A stretch of 64,000 nt of DNA from Sphingosinicella terrae. GTDB lineage: Bacteria > Pseudomonadota > Alphaproteobacteria > Sphingomonadales > Sphingomonadaceae. The stretch lies in NCBI RefSeq assembly GCF_003347635.1, contig NZ_QDFY01000001.1, positions 992,001 to 1,056,000 on the forward strand, in the 5' to 3' direction. Positions 26,774 to 35,909 of this stretch are shown here, in pieces. Below the pieces are notes generated by a model. The model was not told the origin of the DNA. It did not search any database and saw nothing but the letters and a program-made list of their open reading frames with translations. A program made the translations under genes and the position numbers. Position 1 is the first letter of the stretch. Every line of letters starts with the position of its first letter.

Positions 26774-27644
26774 CTACGCCGCCGTCAACCGACGCCATCT
26801 GATCGGGCGCCGGCGCACACTGGTGACGCCGGAGGGGGTCGATCTGCAGCTCAGCCTGGCCGACGGCGGCCAGCGGGTGGGCGCCTTCCTGCTCGACCTC
26901 GTCATCATGTTCGCGGCGCTGATCGCGCTTAGCTTGAGCGCGCTCGCCATCGTCGGCGCGTTCGGCGCCGAAGGCGCGAATGTCGGCGCGATCATCTGGC
27001 TGCTCGGCTTCTTCCTGCTCAGGAACTTCTATTTCACCCTGATGGAGATCGGGCCGCGCGCCGCGACCTGGGGCAAGAGGGCGGTCGGCATCCGGGTGAT
27101 CGCGCGCAGCGGCGAGCGGCTCACCGCCGACCGGGTGATCGCGCGCAACCTGATGCGCGAGATCGAATTCTACCTGCCGCTCTCCTTCCTCCTCTACAAC
27201 CTCTCGGCCGGGATAAGCGGCGGCTTCACCGCGCTGGCGGGGCTGGTCTGGACGTTGATCTTCCTGCTCTTCCCCCTGTTCAACAAGGACCGGCTGCGCA
27301 TCGGCGACCTGCTCGCCGGCACCTGGGTGGTGAAGGCGCCCAAGCGCAAGCTGAGCGTCGACACGCTCACCGGCGAGAGCCGCGCCGAGCATTATCGCTT
27401 CACCGAGGCCCAGCTCGACGTCTACGGGATCTACGAGCTGCAGACGCTCGAGCAGGTGCTGCGCGACGACCAGGCCGATTCGATCGCCTCGGTGGCGGCG
27501 ACCATCCGCCACAAGATCGGCGCCGCCGACGAAGGGTGGGACCGCGACTTCCTCGTCGCTTATTACGATGCGGCGCGCGCGCGGATGGAGCGCGGCCTGC
27601 TGTTCGGCAAGAGGCGCGAGGACAAGTTCGATAGGGGGAGCTGA
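26766..27644 (+). CDS. RDD family membrane protein
   Basis: A 292-residue protein with an RDD domain: QRVGAFLLDLVIMFA near residue 40, further helices at about 70-90 and 150-175, and the typical WGKRAVGIRV. A cytoplasmic C-terminal extension of about 100 residues lies outside the usual domain. RDD proteins are three- to four-helix membrane proteins of uncertain transport role. The ATG overlaps the SpoIIM-type stop by 8 bp, so translation is probably coupled. It is the last gene of the operon. Confidence 0.85.
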   Translation: MADYAAVNRRHLIGRRRTLVTPEGVDLQLSLADGGQRVGAFLLDLVIMFAALIALSLSALAIVGAFGAEGANVGAIIWLLGFFLLRNFYFTLMEIGPRAATWGKRAVGIRVIARSGERLTADRVIARNLMREIEFYLPLSFLLYNLSAGISGGFTALAGLVWTLIFLLFPLFNKDRLRIGDLLAGTWVVKAPKRKLSVDTLTGESRAEHYRFTEAQLDVYGIYELQTLEQVLRDDQADSIASVAATIRHKIGAADEGWDRDFLVAYYDAARARMERGLLFGKRREDKFDRGS

Positions 27645-27665
27645 GAACGCTCGCATCCGTTCAAC

Positions 27666-27748
27666 GTCATCCCAGCGAAAGCTGGGATCTCAATGCCTTG
27701 TCGGAGCCAGCGAAGAGGAAGTGAGATCCCGGCCGTCGCCGGGATGAC
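27666..27748. repeat. GTCATCCC inverted repeat between convergent genes
   Basis: Arms GTCATCCCAGCGAAAGCTGG (from 27666) and GGCCGTCGCCGGGATGAC (to 27748) each form a small hairpin and can also pair with each other. It has the same inner-core type as the elements at 6858 and 11055. Lying between convergent genes, it may act as a two-way terminator. Confidence 0.7.
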
Positions 27749-27750
27749 GG

Positions 27751-28689
27751 CTAAGGCCCCGCGACGATCCGCTCGGCCTCTTCGAACAGGGCCGGGTCCA
27801 CGCTCGTGCCCGAGGCGGCGGCATTCTCGTCGACCTGGGCGGGACGGGATGCGCCGACGATGGCGCTGGCGACATTCGGCTCGCGCAGCACCCAGGCCAA
27901 AGCGAACTGGGCGAGGCTGAGGCCGGCCTCGGCGGCGAGCGGCTTCAGCCGCTGGACCCGCTCCAATATCTCGTCGGCGAGGAGCCGGTCCATCCAGCCG
28001 CCCATCTCCTCGCTGGTCGCGCGGCTGCCCGAAGGCGGCGGGCTGCCGGGGAGATATTTGCCGGTGAGCACGCCCTGGGCGAGCGGCGACCAGACGATCT
28101 GCGAGATGCCGTTGGCGGCGCAGAGCGGAATGACCTCGGCCTCGGGATCGCGCCAGAGCAGCGAATATTGCGGCTGGCTGGAGACGAAGCGGGCGACCCC
28201 CGCCATGTCGATCGCGGCGCGGATGCGGTCGGTCGGCCATTCGGAGAAGCCGATATAGCGGACCTTGCCGCTGTCGACGGCGCGGGTGAGCGCCTCCATC
28301 GTCTCCTCGAGCGGCGTGTCGAAATCGAAGCGGTGGCATTGGTAGAGATCGACATGGTCGGTGCGCAGGCGGCGCAGCGACGCGTCGAGCTGCTTTTCGA
28401 CCTGGGCGCGGGAGAGGCCGCGATCGGCGTCGCTCATCGGGAAGAAGAGCTTGGTGGCGAGGACGTAGGACGTGCGGGGGCGGCCCGCCAGCGCCTCGCC
28501 GAGGAAGGTCTCGGCGGCGCCGCGGCCGTAGACGTTGGCGGTGTCGATGAAGTTGATGCCGACCTCGAAGGCGCGGTCGAGGCAAGCGCGCGCCTGCTCG
28601 GCCTCGACGCCGACGCCGTAGGTGAGCCACGAGCCCAGGGAGATTTCGGAGACCATGAGGTCGCTGGCGCCGAGCTGCCGGTATTTCAT
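27751..28689 (-). CDS. Aldo/keto reductase
   Basis: A 312-residue (beta/alpha)8 reductase of the potassium-channel beta-subunit-like branch. The catalytic set is visible: Asp and Tyr in FIDTANVYGRG (near residue 50), Lys in LATKLFF, His in LYQCHRFD. NADPH-binding motifs VGASRPAQVDEN close the protein. These enzymes reduce aldehydes and ketones; the natural substrate is unknown. The next gene on the same strand starts 22 bp upstream, so the two may be co-transcribed. Confidence 0.9.
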   Translation of the reverse strand: MKYRQLGASDLMVSEISLGSWLTYGVGVEAEQARACLDRAFEVGINFIDTANVYGRGAAETFLGEALAGRPRTSYVLATKLFFPMSDADRGLSRAQVEKQLDASLRRLRTDHVDLYQCHRFDFDTPLEETMEALTRAVDSGKVRYIGFSEWPTDRIRAAIDMAGVARFVSSQPQYSLLWRDPEAEVIPLCAANGISQIVWSPLAQGVLTGKYLPGSPPPSGSRATSEEMGGWMDRLLADEILERVQRLKPLAAEAGLSLAQFALAWVLREPNVASAIVGASRPAQVDENAAASGTSVDPALFEEAERIVAGP

Positions 28690-28711
28690 GCCTTGCCTTT
28701 CCTTCGGAATG

Positions 28712-29692
28712 TCATGGAACGAGCACGGCCGCGCCTTCGATCCGGCCGGCACGCAGAAGATCGAGCGCCTCGTTGGCGCGCTCCAGCGGAAAGGCCGTCG
28801 TCTTGGTCGCCACGCCGAGGCGCGCGGCCAATTCGAGGAACTCGCGCCCGTCCGACCGGGTGAGATTGGCGACGGAGAGGATCGCGCGCTCGCCCCACAG
28901 ATCGGCATAAGGAAAGGCCGGGATGTCGCTCATATGGATGCCGCCGCAGACGACGCGGCCGCCCTTGCGGACGTGGCGGAGCGCTTCGGGCACGAGGGCG
29001 CCGGCGGGCGCGAAGATGATCGCGGCGTCGAGCGGCTCCGGCGGGGCCGTGCCTGAATCGGCGGCCGACGCGCAGCCCAGCCGCCGGGCGAAGGCCTGCG
29101 CCTTGTCGTCGCCCGGCCGGGTGAAGGCGTGGGCGCGGCGGCCCTGGGCGACCGCGACCTGGGCGAGGATATGCGCCGCCGCGCCGAAGCCGTAGACGCC
29201 GAGGGTCTCGGCCTCCCCGGCCAGCTTGAGGGAACGGTAGCCGATCAGGCCGGCGCAGAGCAGAGGCGCCGCCGCGACGTCGCCATAGCCATCGGGGATG
29301 GGAAAGCAGAAGCGGGCATCGGCGACGCAGTGGCTGGCAAAGCCGCCGTCGCGGGTGAAGCCGGTGAAGAGCGGATCGTCGCACAGATTCTCGCGGCCGG
29401 AGCGGCAATAGGGGCAATGGCCGCAGGTGCGGCCGAGCCAGGGGACGCCGACCCGGTCGCCGATCGCGACGCCGGCGGCGCCCTCGCCGATCGCGGCGAC
29501 ACGGCCGACGATCTCGTGGCCGGGAACGATCGGGAGCGGCCCTTTCAGGTCGCCGTCGGCGACATGGAGGTCGGTGCGGCAGATGCCGCAGGCGGCGACC
29601 TCAATCAGAAGCGCGCCGGGACCGGGTTGCGGAATCGGCCGCTCGACGGGTCGGAGCGGTTCGCCGGGCCGATCGAGCTGCATGGCGCGCAT
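28712..29692 (-). CDS. Zinc-dependent alcohol dehydrogenase
   Basis: A 326-residue medium-chain dehydrogenase. Catalytic zinc ligands are in CGICRTDLH and GHEIVGRV; the structural zinc site is CGHCPYCRSGRENLC; the nucleotide site is YGFGAAAHI. The shape matches AdhP-like and AdhA-like enzymes that oxidise primary alcohols with NAD+. It lies just upstream of the aldo/keto reductase on the same strand. Several ATGs are clustered at the start; 29692 is favoured by spacing from AAGGA. Confidence 0.88.
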   Translation of the reverse strand: MRAMQLDRPGEPLRPVERPIPQPGPGALLIEVAACGICRTDLHVADGDLKGPLPIVPGHEIVGRVAAIGEGAAGVAIGDRVGVPWLGRTCGHCPYCRSGRENLCDDPLFTGFTRDGGFASHCVADARFCFPIPDGYGDVAAAPLLCAGLIGYRSLKLAGEAETLGVYGFGAAAHILAQVAVAQGRRAHAFTRPGDDKAQAFARRLGCASAADSGTAPPEPLDAAIIFAPAGALVPEALRHVRKGGRVVCGGIHMSDIPAFPYADLWGERAILSVANLTRSDGREFLELAARLGVATKTTAFPLERANEALDLLRAGRIEGAAVLVP

Positions 29693-29750
29693 CATCCTTT
29701 CCTTATGAGCGCCCAGTTGCAATTCGCAACGGCTCCGTTACGCCTTCGGC

Positions 29751-30719
29751 ATGACCCTCCCCGCCTTGTTCGACCGCCTGCGGCTGCCCGTCATCGGCTC
29801 GCCGCTGTTCATCGTCTCCAACCCCGACCTCGTCATCGCCCAGTGCAAGGCGGGGATCGTCGGCTCCTTCCCGGCGCTGAACGCGCGGCCGCAGTCGATG
29901 CTCGACGAATGGCTGCACCGGATCACCGAGGAGCTCGCCGCCTGGGATCGCGACCATCCCGAGGCGCCGGCGGCGCCGTACGCGGTCAACCAGATCGTCC
30001 ATCGCTCCAACGCGCGGCTGCAGGAGGATCTGGCGACCTGCGCGAAGTGGAAGGTGCCGATCGTCATCACCTCGCTGGGCGCGATCCCCGAGCTCAACCA
30101 GGCGGTGCAGGGCTGGGGCGGGATCACGCTGCACGACATCATCAACGACCGCTTCGCCCACAAGGCGATCGACAAGGGCGCGAACGGCATCATCGCGGTG
30201 GCGGCCGGTGCCGGCGGCCATGCCGGGCGGCTGTCGCCCTTCGCCCTCGTGCAGGAGATACGCGCCTGGTTCGACGGGCCGCTCATCCTTTCGGGCGCGA
30301 TCGCCAACGGCCACGCGATCCTGGCCGCGCAGGCGATGGGCGCCGATCTCGCCTATATCGGCTCGCCGTTCATCGCCACCGCCGAGGCCCATGCCGCCGA
30401 CGCCTACAAGCAGGCGATCGTCGAGGGCCATGCCGACGACATCGTCTATTCGAGCCTCTTCACCGGCGTCCACGGCAATTATCTCAAGGCGTCGATCCGC
30501 GCTGCCGGCCTCGATCCCGACGCGCTGCCCGAGGGCGATATCAGCACGATGGACTTCGCCACCGGCACCTCCAAGACGAAGGCGTGGAAGGACATATGGG
30601 GCTCCGGCCAGGGCATCGGCGCAGTGACAGAGGTGCTGGCGGCGGGCGACTATGTCGCGCGCCTGGCGGCGGAATATGAAAAGGCGAAGGAAGAGCTGAG
30701 GGCGAAAGCGGGGCTATAA
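29751..30719 (+). CDS. Nitronate monooxygenase-type flavin oxidoreductase
   Basis: A 322-residue FMN-dependent TIM-barrel enzyme of the nitronate monooxygenase/NPD family. Motifs are LPVIGSPLFIVSNPDLV at the N terminus, GAGGHAGRLSPFAL near residue 155 and SGAIANGHAILAAQAMGADLAYIGSPF with the phosphate-binding loop. It oxidises nitronates or related substrates; the true physiological substrate is uncertain. It is divergent from the alcohol dehydrogenase with a 58-bp gap. Confidence 0.88.
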   Translation: MTLPALFDRLRLPVIGSPLFIVSNPDLVIAQCKAGIVGSFPALNARPQSMLDEWLHRITEELAAWDRDHPEAPAAPYAVNQIVHRSNARLQEDLATCAKWKVPIVITSLGAIPELNQAVQGWGGITLHDIINDRFAHKAIDKGANGIIAVAAGAGGHAGRLSPFALVQEIRAWFDGPLILSGAIANGHAILAAQAMGADLAYIGSPFIATAEAHAADAYKQAIVEGHADDIVYSSLFTGVHGNYLKASIRAAGLDPDALPEGDISTMDFATGTSKTKAWKDIWGSGQGIGAVTEVLAAGDYVARLAAEYEKAKEELRAKAGL

Positions 30720-31111
30720 GGGGCGGACGAGGCGCGCAAGGCCGGTGCCGCGGCAGCGGCCGATGAGCCTCGCGTCGGCGGTCACGAGCTGGACGTCCAG
30801 CTCTCGGGCGAGCACCAGGAAGAAGCAGTCACAGACCGGATGGCCAAGTTCCAAGGCCACCTCGAGCGCAGGCTCGGCCAGCGGAGCGGATGGCTGGAGA
30901 AGAAGGGTCGTCCTGAGGAGCGAGAGGACCGGCTCGGACTGGGCGGTCTCGATCTCTCCTCTCCGAACCTTCTTCCAGAGCGCATTGGCGATCTCGGCGA
31001 GGATCAGGTCCGGCGCATGGAGCTCGCCGCCGATCAGGGCCCCGGCGCGATCGCTCTCGGTTCCTGCACATACCATTTGAGGGCGACGCTGCTGTCGACG
31101 ACCAGCGTCAA
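30714..31111 (-). pseudogene. VapC-type PIN toxin, frameshifted
   Basis: The PIN domain is split over two frames. The first reads LTLVVDSSVALKWYVQEP (first catalytic Asp) and then hits a stop; the second picks up as ESDRAGALIG and continues with LILAEIANALWKK and CDCFFLVLARELDVQLVTADARLIG, which carry the other acidic residues. Joining them needs one extra base near 31058-31063. The TTG start overlaps the antitoxin stop (TTGA). As read, the toxin is inactive unless this is a sequencing error. Its end overlaps the convergent oxidoreductase gene by 6 bp. Confidence 0.75.
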
Positions 31112-31362
31112 GGCCCGCGATATCCTTCCCGATCCTCGCGAATGAGCTGCTCGCTGGGCGTCTGCGCCACGTCCTTGGGAGTCATGGCCCGCAATCGCCG
31201 CGACAGCTCGACAAGCTCGTCGCGGCGGCGCGGCGTCATCGGCTTCGCCCGGCGTAGCGCGTCGCGCAACTCCGCCTCGAGCGAGCGGCCGTTCAGGCGT
31301 GCCGACTCGCGATACGCGTCGAGAAGTTCCTCGTCGATATTGCGGATCAGCGCCTGTGCCAT
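31108..31362 (-). CDS. Ribbon-helix-helix (FitA-type) antitoxin
   Basis: An 84-residue protein beginning ALIRNIDEELLDAYRESARL, with GRSLEAELRDALRRA, the ribbon-helix-helix pattern of FitA/StbC-type antitoxins; the acidic C-terminal part would bind the toxin. It directly precedes the PIN-domain toxin gene and overlaps it by 4 bp. With the toxin frameshifted, the antitoxin may be an orphan. A promoter is not obvious. Confidence 0.78.
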   Translation of the reverse strand: MAQALIRNIDEELLDAYRESARLNGRSLEAELRDALRRAKPMTPRRRDELVELSRRLRAMTPKDVAQTPSEQLIREDREGYRGP

Positions 31363-31482
31363 GAGTAGAAGCTATCATTTCGCTATCACCCGGTCGACGC
31401 ATCGAGCGATATCGACGAGGGCGCCATGACGCGCCGATGCCAGGACGAGCAGCCCGCCAGCCTTGGGATGGGAAGAAACCGG

Positions 31483-32511
31483 CTAAGCCGCCTTCTTGAG
31501 GTGCCGCCTTCCGAGCAATTCGGCGATCTGGATCGCGTTCAAGGCCGCGCCCTTGCGGAGATTATCGGAGACGCACCACAGGTTGAGGCCGTTCTCGATG
31601 GTCGGGTCCTCGCGGACGCGGCTGACATAGGTGGCATATTCGCCGACGCACTCGACCGGCGTGACGTATCCGCCGTCCTCGCGCTTGTCGACGAGCATGA
31701 TCCCGGGCGCCTCGCGCAGGATCGACTGCGCCTTCTTCGCCGAAATCTCCTCCTCGAACTCGATATTGATCGATTCCGAGTGGCCGACGAAGACCGGCAC
31801 GCGCACGCAGGTCGCGGTCACCTTGATCTTCGGATCGAGGATCTTCTTGGTCTCGACGACCATCTTCCATTCCTCCTTGGTCGAGCCGTCGTCGAGGAAG
31901 GAATCGATGTGCGGAATGACGTTGAACGCGATCTGCTTGGTGAACTTCACCGGCTGGTTGGAATCGCCGACGAAGATGTTGCGGCTCTGCTCGAACAATT
32001 CGTCCATGCCCGCCTTGCCGGCCCCGGAGACCGACTGGTAGGTCGACACGACCACCCGCCGGATCCGGGCGAAATCATGGAGCGGCTTCAGCGCGACGAC
32101 CATCTGCGCGGTCGAGCAGTTCGGGTTGGCGATGATGTTCTTGCGCCGGTAGAGATCGATCGCATCCGGATTCACCTCGGGCACGATGAGCGGCACGTCC
32201 GGGTCCATCCGGTAGAGCGAGCTGTTGTCGATCACCGTGCAGCCCGCGGCGGCCGCCCGCGGCGCATGGATCTTTGTCGGTCCGGAGCCCGCGGCGAACA
32301 GGGCCATGTCCCAGCCGGCGAAATCGAAATGCTCGATATTCTTGACGGTGAGCTTGCGGTCGGTCTCGCCGAACTCGATGACGTCGCCGGTCGAGCGGGG
32401 CGACGCCACCGCCGCCACCTCGTCGACGGGGAATTCCCGCTCGGCGAGAATGTTCAGCATCTCGCGCCCGACATTGCCGGTCGCGCCGACGACGACCACC
32501 CGATAGCCCAT
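31483..32511 (-). CDS. asd: Aspartate-semialdehyde dehydrogenase
   Basis: A 342-residue enzyme matching Asd over its full length. The NADP site is VVGATGNVGREML at the N terminus; the catalytic Cys lies in NPNCSTAQMV near residue 130; substrate and His motifs are PHIDSF and CVRVPVFVGHSE. It reduces aspartyl phosphate to the semialdehyde, feeding lysine, threonine and methionine synthesis and the peptidoglycan precursor meso-diaminopimelate. It stands alone. Confidence 0.97.
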   Translation of the reverse strand: MGYRVVVVGATGNVGREMLNILAEREFPVDEVAAVASPRSTGDVIEFGETDRKLTVKNIEHFDFAGWDMALFAAGSGPTKIHAPRAAAAGCTVIDNSSLYRMDPDVPLIVPEVNPDAIDLYRRKNIIANPNCSTAQMVVALKPLHDFARIRRVVVSTYQSVSGAGKAGMDELFEQSRNIFVGDSNQPVKFTKQIAFNVIPHIDSFLDDGSTKEEWKMVVETKKILDPKIKVTATCVRVPVFVGHSESINIEFEEEISAKKAQSILREAPGIMLVDKREDGGYVTPVECVGEYATYVSRVREDPTIENGLNLWCVSDNLRKGAALNAIQIAELLGRRHLKKAA

Positions 32512-32725
32512 GATCCGCCTTTCGAAAGAGAATGAGGCAGCGATCTAATGGGCCGAGGTCCGGAAACCAAGGCACAGGCCGCGGCCGCGGCACAAAAGCC
32601 GTCGGCCAGGCCCCGATTTCCGGGTTTATTCTGCCGCCTCGCGCTTCCTTCGCCACATCTGCTATAAGCGAGTCGGCGGCGCCTGGGGGGCGCCTGGGCG
32701 CCGGCCTCGATCAAGGAGAGGCCTG

Positions 32726-33544
32726 ATGGCTGCGACTCAGACGATCCCGACCGACATGGCGATGCCGGCCGATCCCGTGCCGGTGCGAACGATCGACTCT
32801 TCAGACCTCGGCGCCGTGCTGCGCGAGGGCTATGGCGACTTCCTCGACAAGCGCGGCGACCTGCTCTTCATCGGGCTCATCTATCCGATCATCGGCTTCG
32901 CCGCGGCCGTCGTCTCCCTCGGCGGGGCGCTGATCCCGCTCTTCTTCCCGATCTCCGCCGGCATCGGCTTCCTCGGGCCGGTCGCCGCGCTCGGCTTCTA
33001 CGAACTGGCGCGGCGGCGCGAAGCCGGGCTGGACTCGCGCTGGCGCCATTTCTTCGACGTCACCCGTCGTCCGTCCTGGGAGGCGATCGTCGCCGTCACC
33101 GGCATCCTGTTCGTGCTCTTCTTCGCCTGGGTGGCGGCCGCCTGGATCCTCTATGCCGCCTTCATCGGCGCGATGCCCGAGACGATGGGCGACTTCCTGC
33201 GCGCCGTCTTCACCACCCGCGAGGGCTGGGGCCTGATCCTCGTCGGCAATCTGGTCGGGCTGGGCTTCGCCGCGCTCGTGCTGACGGTGAGCGTCGTGTC
33301 GCTGCCGATGCTGGTCGATTGCGATGTCGACGCGCGCACCGCTTTGTCGACGTCGTGGCGGGCGGTGATGGCCAACAAGGCGGTCATGTTCCGCTGGGGA
33401 ATCATCGTCGCCGTCCTGCTCGTCCTCGGCTCGATCCCGGCCTTCATCGGCTTGGCCTTCGTGCTGCCGTGGCTCGGCTACGCCACCTGGCACCTCTACA
33501 CCCGGCTGGTCGACCGCAGCGCGCTCGCGACCTGCGGCGAATAG
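32726..33544 (+). CDS. DUF2189 membrane protein
   Basis: A 272-residue membrane protein of the DUF2189 family: IDSSDLGAVLREGYGDFL and the early helix LLFIGLIYPIIGFAAAV, then GFLGPVAALGFYELARRRE and five or six helices in all, with ALSTSWRAVMANKAVM. Members are widespread in alphaproteobacteria and have no settled function; proximity to respiratory genes is common elsewhere but not here. ATG 32726 follows AGGAGAGG. Confidence 0.85.
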   Translation: MAATQTIPTDMAMPADPVPVRTIDSSDLGAVLREGYGDFLDKRGDLLFIGLIYPIIGFAAAVVSLGGALIPLFFPISAGIGFLGPVAALGFYELARRREAGLDSRWRHFFDVTRRPSWEAIVAVTGILFVLFFAWVAAAWILYAAFIGAMPETMGDFLRAVFTTREGWGLILVGNLVGLGFAALVLTVSVVSLPMLVDCDVDARTALSTSWRAVMANKAVMFRWGIIVAVLLVLGSIPAFIGLAFVLPWLGYATWHLYTRLVDRSALATCGE

Positions 33545-33636
33545 ATCACGCCTCCTTTCGACCGCGCGGAGGGCGCGATTCCTCCGCGTGAACGCCGCCG
33601 CGGCCTCTGCTATGCCCCCTGAAAAGGGGGAGTGGG

Positions 33637-35862
33637 ATGGTTCGAGCCGGTCTCATCTTGTCGGCAGCCTTGCTGCTCCTGCTGGCGGCGATGACGGTCA
33701 AGGGCGCGCTGATCGCCCTGCCCTCGCCGCCGCACGCGCCCAGCGGCGCCGGCTTCGACGCCCATCGCGCCGCAGACCGCCTGGCACGCGTGCTGGGCGA
33801 CGAGAGCGCGCACCCGGTCGACAGCGACGCGAATGACGCGGTGCGGGCCCGGCTGATCGCCGAGATGCGCTCGGCCGGGCTGGAGCCGCGGGTGACGGAC
33901 GGCTTCGCCTGCAACGGCTTCGCCCGCTACCGCGCGGTCGCCTGCGCCCGGGTGCGCAACGTCGTCGCGACCATCGTGCCGGCCGCCGCCGTGGCGCGCG
34001 GACGGCCGCATCTGATGCTGTCGGCCCATTATGACGGCACCTTCGCCGGCCCGGGCGCGGCCGATGCCGGCATCGGCATCGCCACCCTGCTCGAGACCGC
34101 GGCGCTGATCAGAGGCCGCGAGATAGCGTGCCCGGTCACCTTCCTGTTCAACGAGGGCGAGGAGATGGGACTGATCGGCGCCCGCGACTTCCTCGACCGC
34201 GATCCGCTCGCGCCGCGGGTCGGGGCCTTGCTCAACTTCGAGGCGCGCGGCGTCACCGGCCCCGCGACGATGTTCGAGACCAGCCGTCCGAACGCGGCCG
34301 CCATCGCCCGCTTCGCCCGCGCCGCCGACCGGCCGCTCGCCAATTCGATGACCACCGATCTCTACCGGCTGATCCCCAATTCCACTGACGTCGCCGTGTT
34401 CGAGGAACGCGACTGGACGATCCTCAACTTCGCGATCATCGGCAACGAGACGCGCTATCACAGCCCGGGCGACGAGCTCGCCGCGCTCGACCGCCGCAGC
34501 CTACAGCATATGGGCGACCAGGCGGTCGCTCTCACCGTCGATTTCGCGACGCGCGAGGCGCCGGCGGCGCAGGGCGAGCGTCTCTATGCCGACCTGCTCG
34601 GACGGCAGCTGGTGACGATGCCGGCGGCGTTCGGGCTGGTCATGCTCGTCATCCTCCTGATCTTCTTCCTGCTCGAAAGCTGGCGGCGGCGGGCGCTGGG
34701 CCGGCCGCTGGGCGCGTTCGCCATCGCCATGGCCGGCGCCGGCGCGGTCGCTCTGATCGGGCAGCTCATCCTCGGGCTGATCCGCGCCGGCGACTATATG
34801 CGCGGCCATCCCTGGGTGACCGAGCTCGCCGTCTACGGCTCGGCGATGGCGGCGGGCCTGGTGGCGCTGCGGCTGATCGCGCGCGAGGCCGAGATCGGGA
34901 AGCTCCGCGCCGCTTACTGGCTGTTCTTCCTGCTGCTCGGCGCCGGCCTCGCCTCGGTGGCGCCCGGCGGCACCGTCTACTTCCTGTTCCCGCCGCTGAT
35001 CGCCGGGCTCGGAATGTCGATCGAGCGGTGGCGGCCGGGCGCCGAGCGGATCGGCGCGCTCCTCGCCCTCCTCCTCCTCTTCCTCAGCTTCGGTCCGGCT
35101 CTGTCGCTGTTCGAGGAATTGATGAGCAATGGCCCGCACTGGATGTTCGCGCCGATCGGCGCGCTTATCCTACTCCCGGCGCTGGTCGAGCTCAGGCCGC
35201 TCATGAATCGGGTGCCGCCGAGCCGGCTCGATGCGGCCGCTGCCGCCTTGTTCGTCCTGCCCTGGATCGCGGTGGCGCTGACGCCGGCCTATAGCGAGGA
35301 TCGGCAGCAGCTCTTCACCCTCGAGCATGTCGCCGACACGGATTCCGGACAAGCTTGGTGGGCGGTCAACAATGACGGTGCGCCGGTGCCTTATGCCGGC
35401 CGCTGGGAGAGGATTGAGCTGCCCCACACGTCGCGCCGGCGCTGGGCGCTGGCGGCGCCGGCCTTCGACGCGCCCGCGCCGGAGGTCGAGCGGGTCGGCG
35501 AGGTTCGGACGGCGCAAGGCCGCCGGGTCCGGCTGCGGCTGCGGACCCGGGGTGCGGAGGCGGTGAGCCTGGTCGCGCCCGCAGAGGCGCCCCTGCGCGG
35601 CGCCGGCGTGCCGGGACGGCTGCGGCCGCTCGGCAGAGGCTCGGGCGAAGACAAGAGGATCGTGCGCTGCATCGGGCGAAGCTGTGACGGCGCCCTGATC
35701 GAGCTGGATCTCGCCGGGACCGCACCGGTGGAGCTTACCCTGATCGGCACGCGCACCGGACTACCGCCGCAGGGCGCGGCGCTGGCGGCGCAGCGTCCCC
35801 GACTGGCACGGCCGCAATATGCGCCCGATTCCAGCATCGCCGTGCGTCGGGTGCGGTTGTGA
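33637..35862 (+). CDS. M28 family zinc peptidase with C-terminal membrane domain
   Basis: A 741-residue protein. The N-terminal helix anchors an M28 aminopeptidase-like domain (about residues 40-310) with zinc ligands in HYDG (His 131), ADAG (Asp 143), NEGEEMG (Glu 175/176) and NETRYHSPGD (late His). Seven to eight membrane helices follow (about 325-560), then a soluble C-terminal domain. The layout resembles ERMP1/Fxna-like proteins. Such proteins probably trim peptides at the periplasmic face; the substrate is unknown. Confidence 0.85.
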   Translation: MVRAGLILSAALLLLLAAMTVKGALIALPSPPHAPSGAGFDAHRAADRLARVLGDESAHPVDSDANDAVRARLIAEMRSAGLEPRVTDGFACNGFARYRAVACARVRNVVATIVPAAAVARGRPHLMLSAHYDGTFAGPGAADAGIGIATLLETAALIRGREIACPVTFLFNEGEEMGLIGARDFLDRDPLAPRVGALLNFEARGVTGPATMFETSRPNAAAIARFARAADRPLANSMTTDLYRLIPNSTDVAVFEERDWTILNFAIIGNETRYHSPGDELAALDRRSLQHMGDQAVALTVDFATREAPAAQGERLYADLLGRQLVTMPAAFGLVMLVILLIFFLLESWRRRALGRPLGAFAIAMAGAGAVALIGQLILGLIRAGDYMRGHPWVTELAVYGSAMAAGLVALRLIAREAEIGKLRAAYWLFFLLLGAGLASVAPGGTVYFLFPPLIAGLGMSIERWRPGAERIGALLALLLLFLSFGPALSLFEELMSNGPHWMFAPIGALILLPALVELRPLMNRVPPSRLDAAAAALFVLPWIAVALTPAYSEDRQQLFTLEHVADTDSGQAWWAVNNDGAPVPYAGRWERIELPHTSRRRWALAAPAFDAPAPEVERVGEVRTAQGRRVRLRLRTRGAEAVSLVAPAEAPLRGAGVPGRLRPLGRGSGEDKRIVRCIGRSCDGALIELDLAGTAPVELTLIGTRTGLPPQGAALAAQRPRLARPQYAPDSSIAVRRVRL

Positions 35863-35909
35863 GGGGAGATACTGGTGCGCACGTCGGCGATTTGCGCTAA
35901 TCGGCGCCC

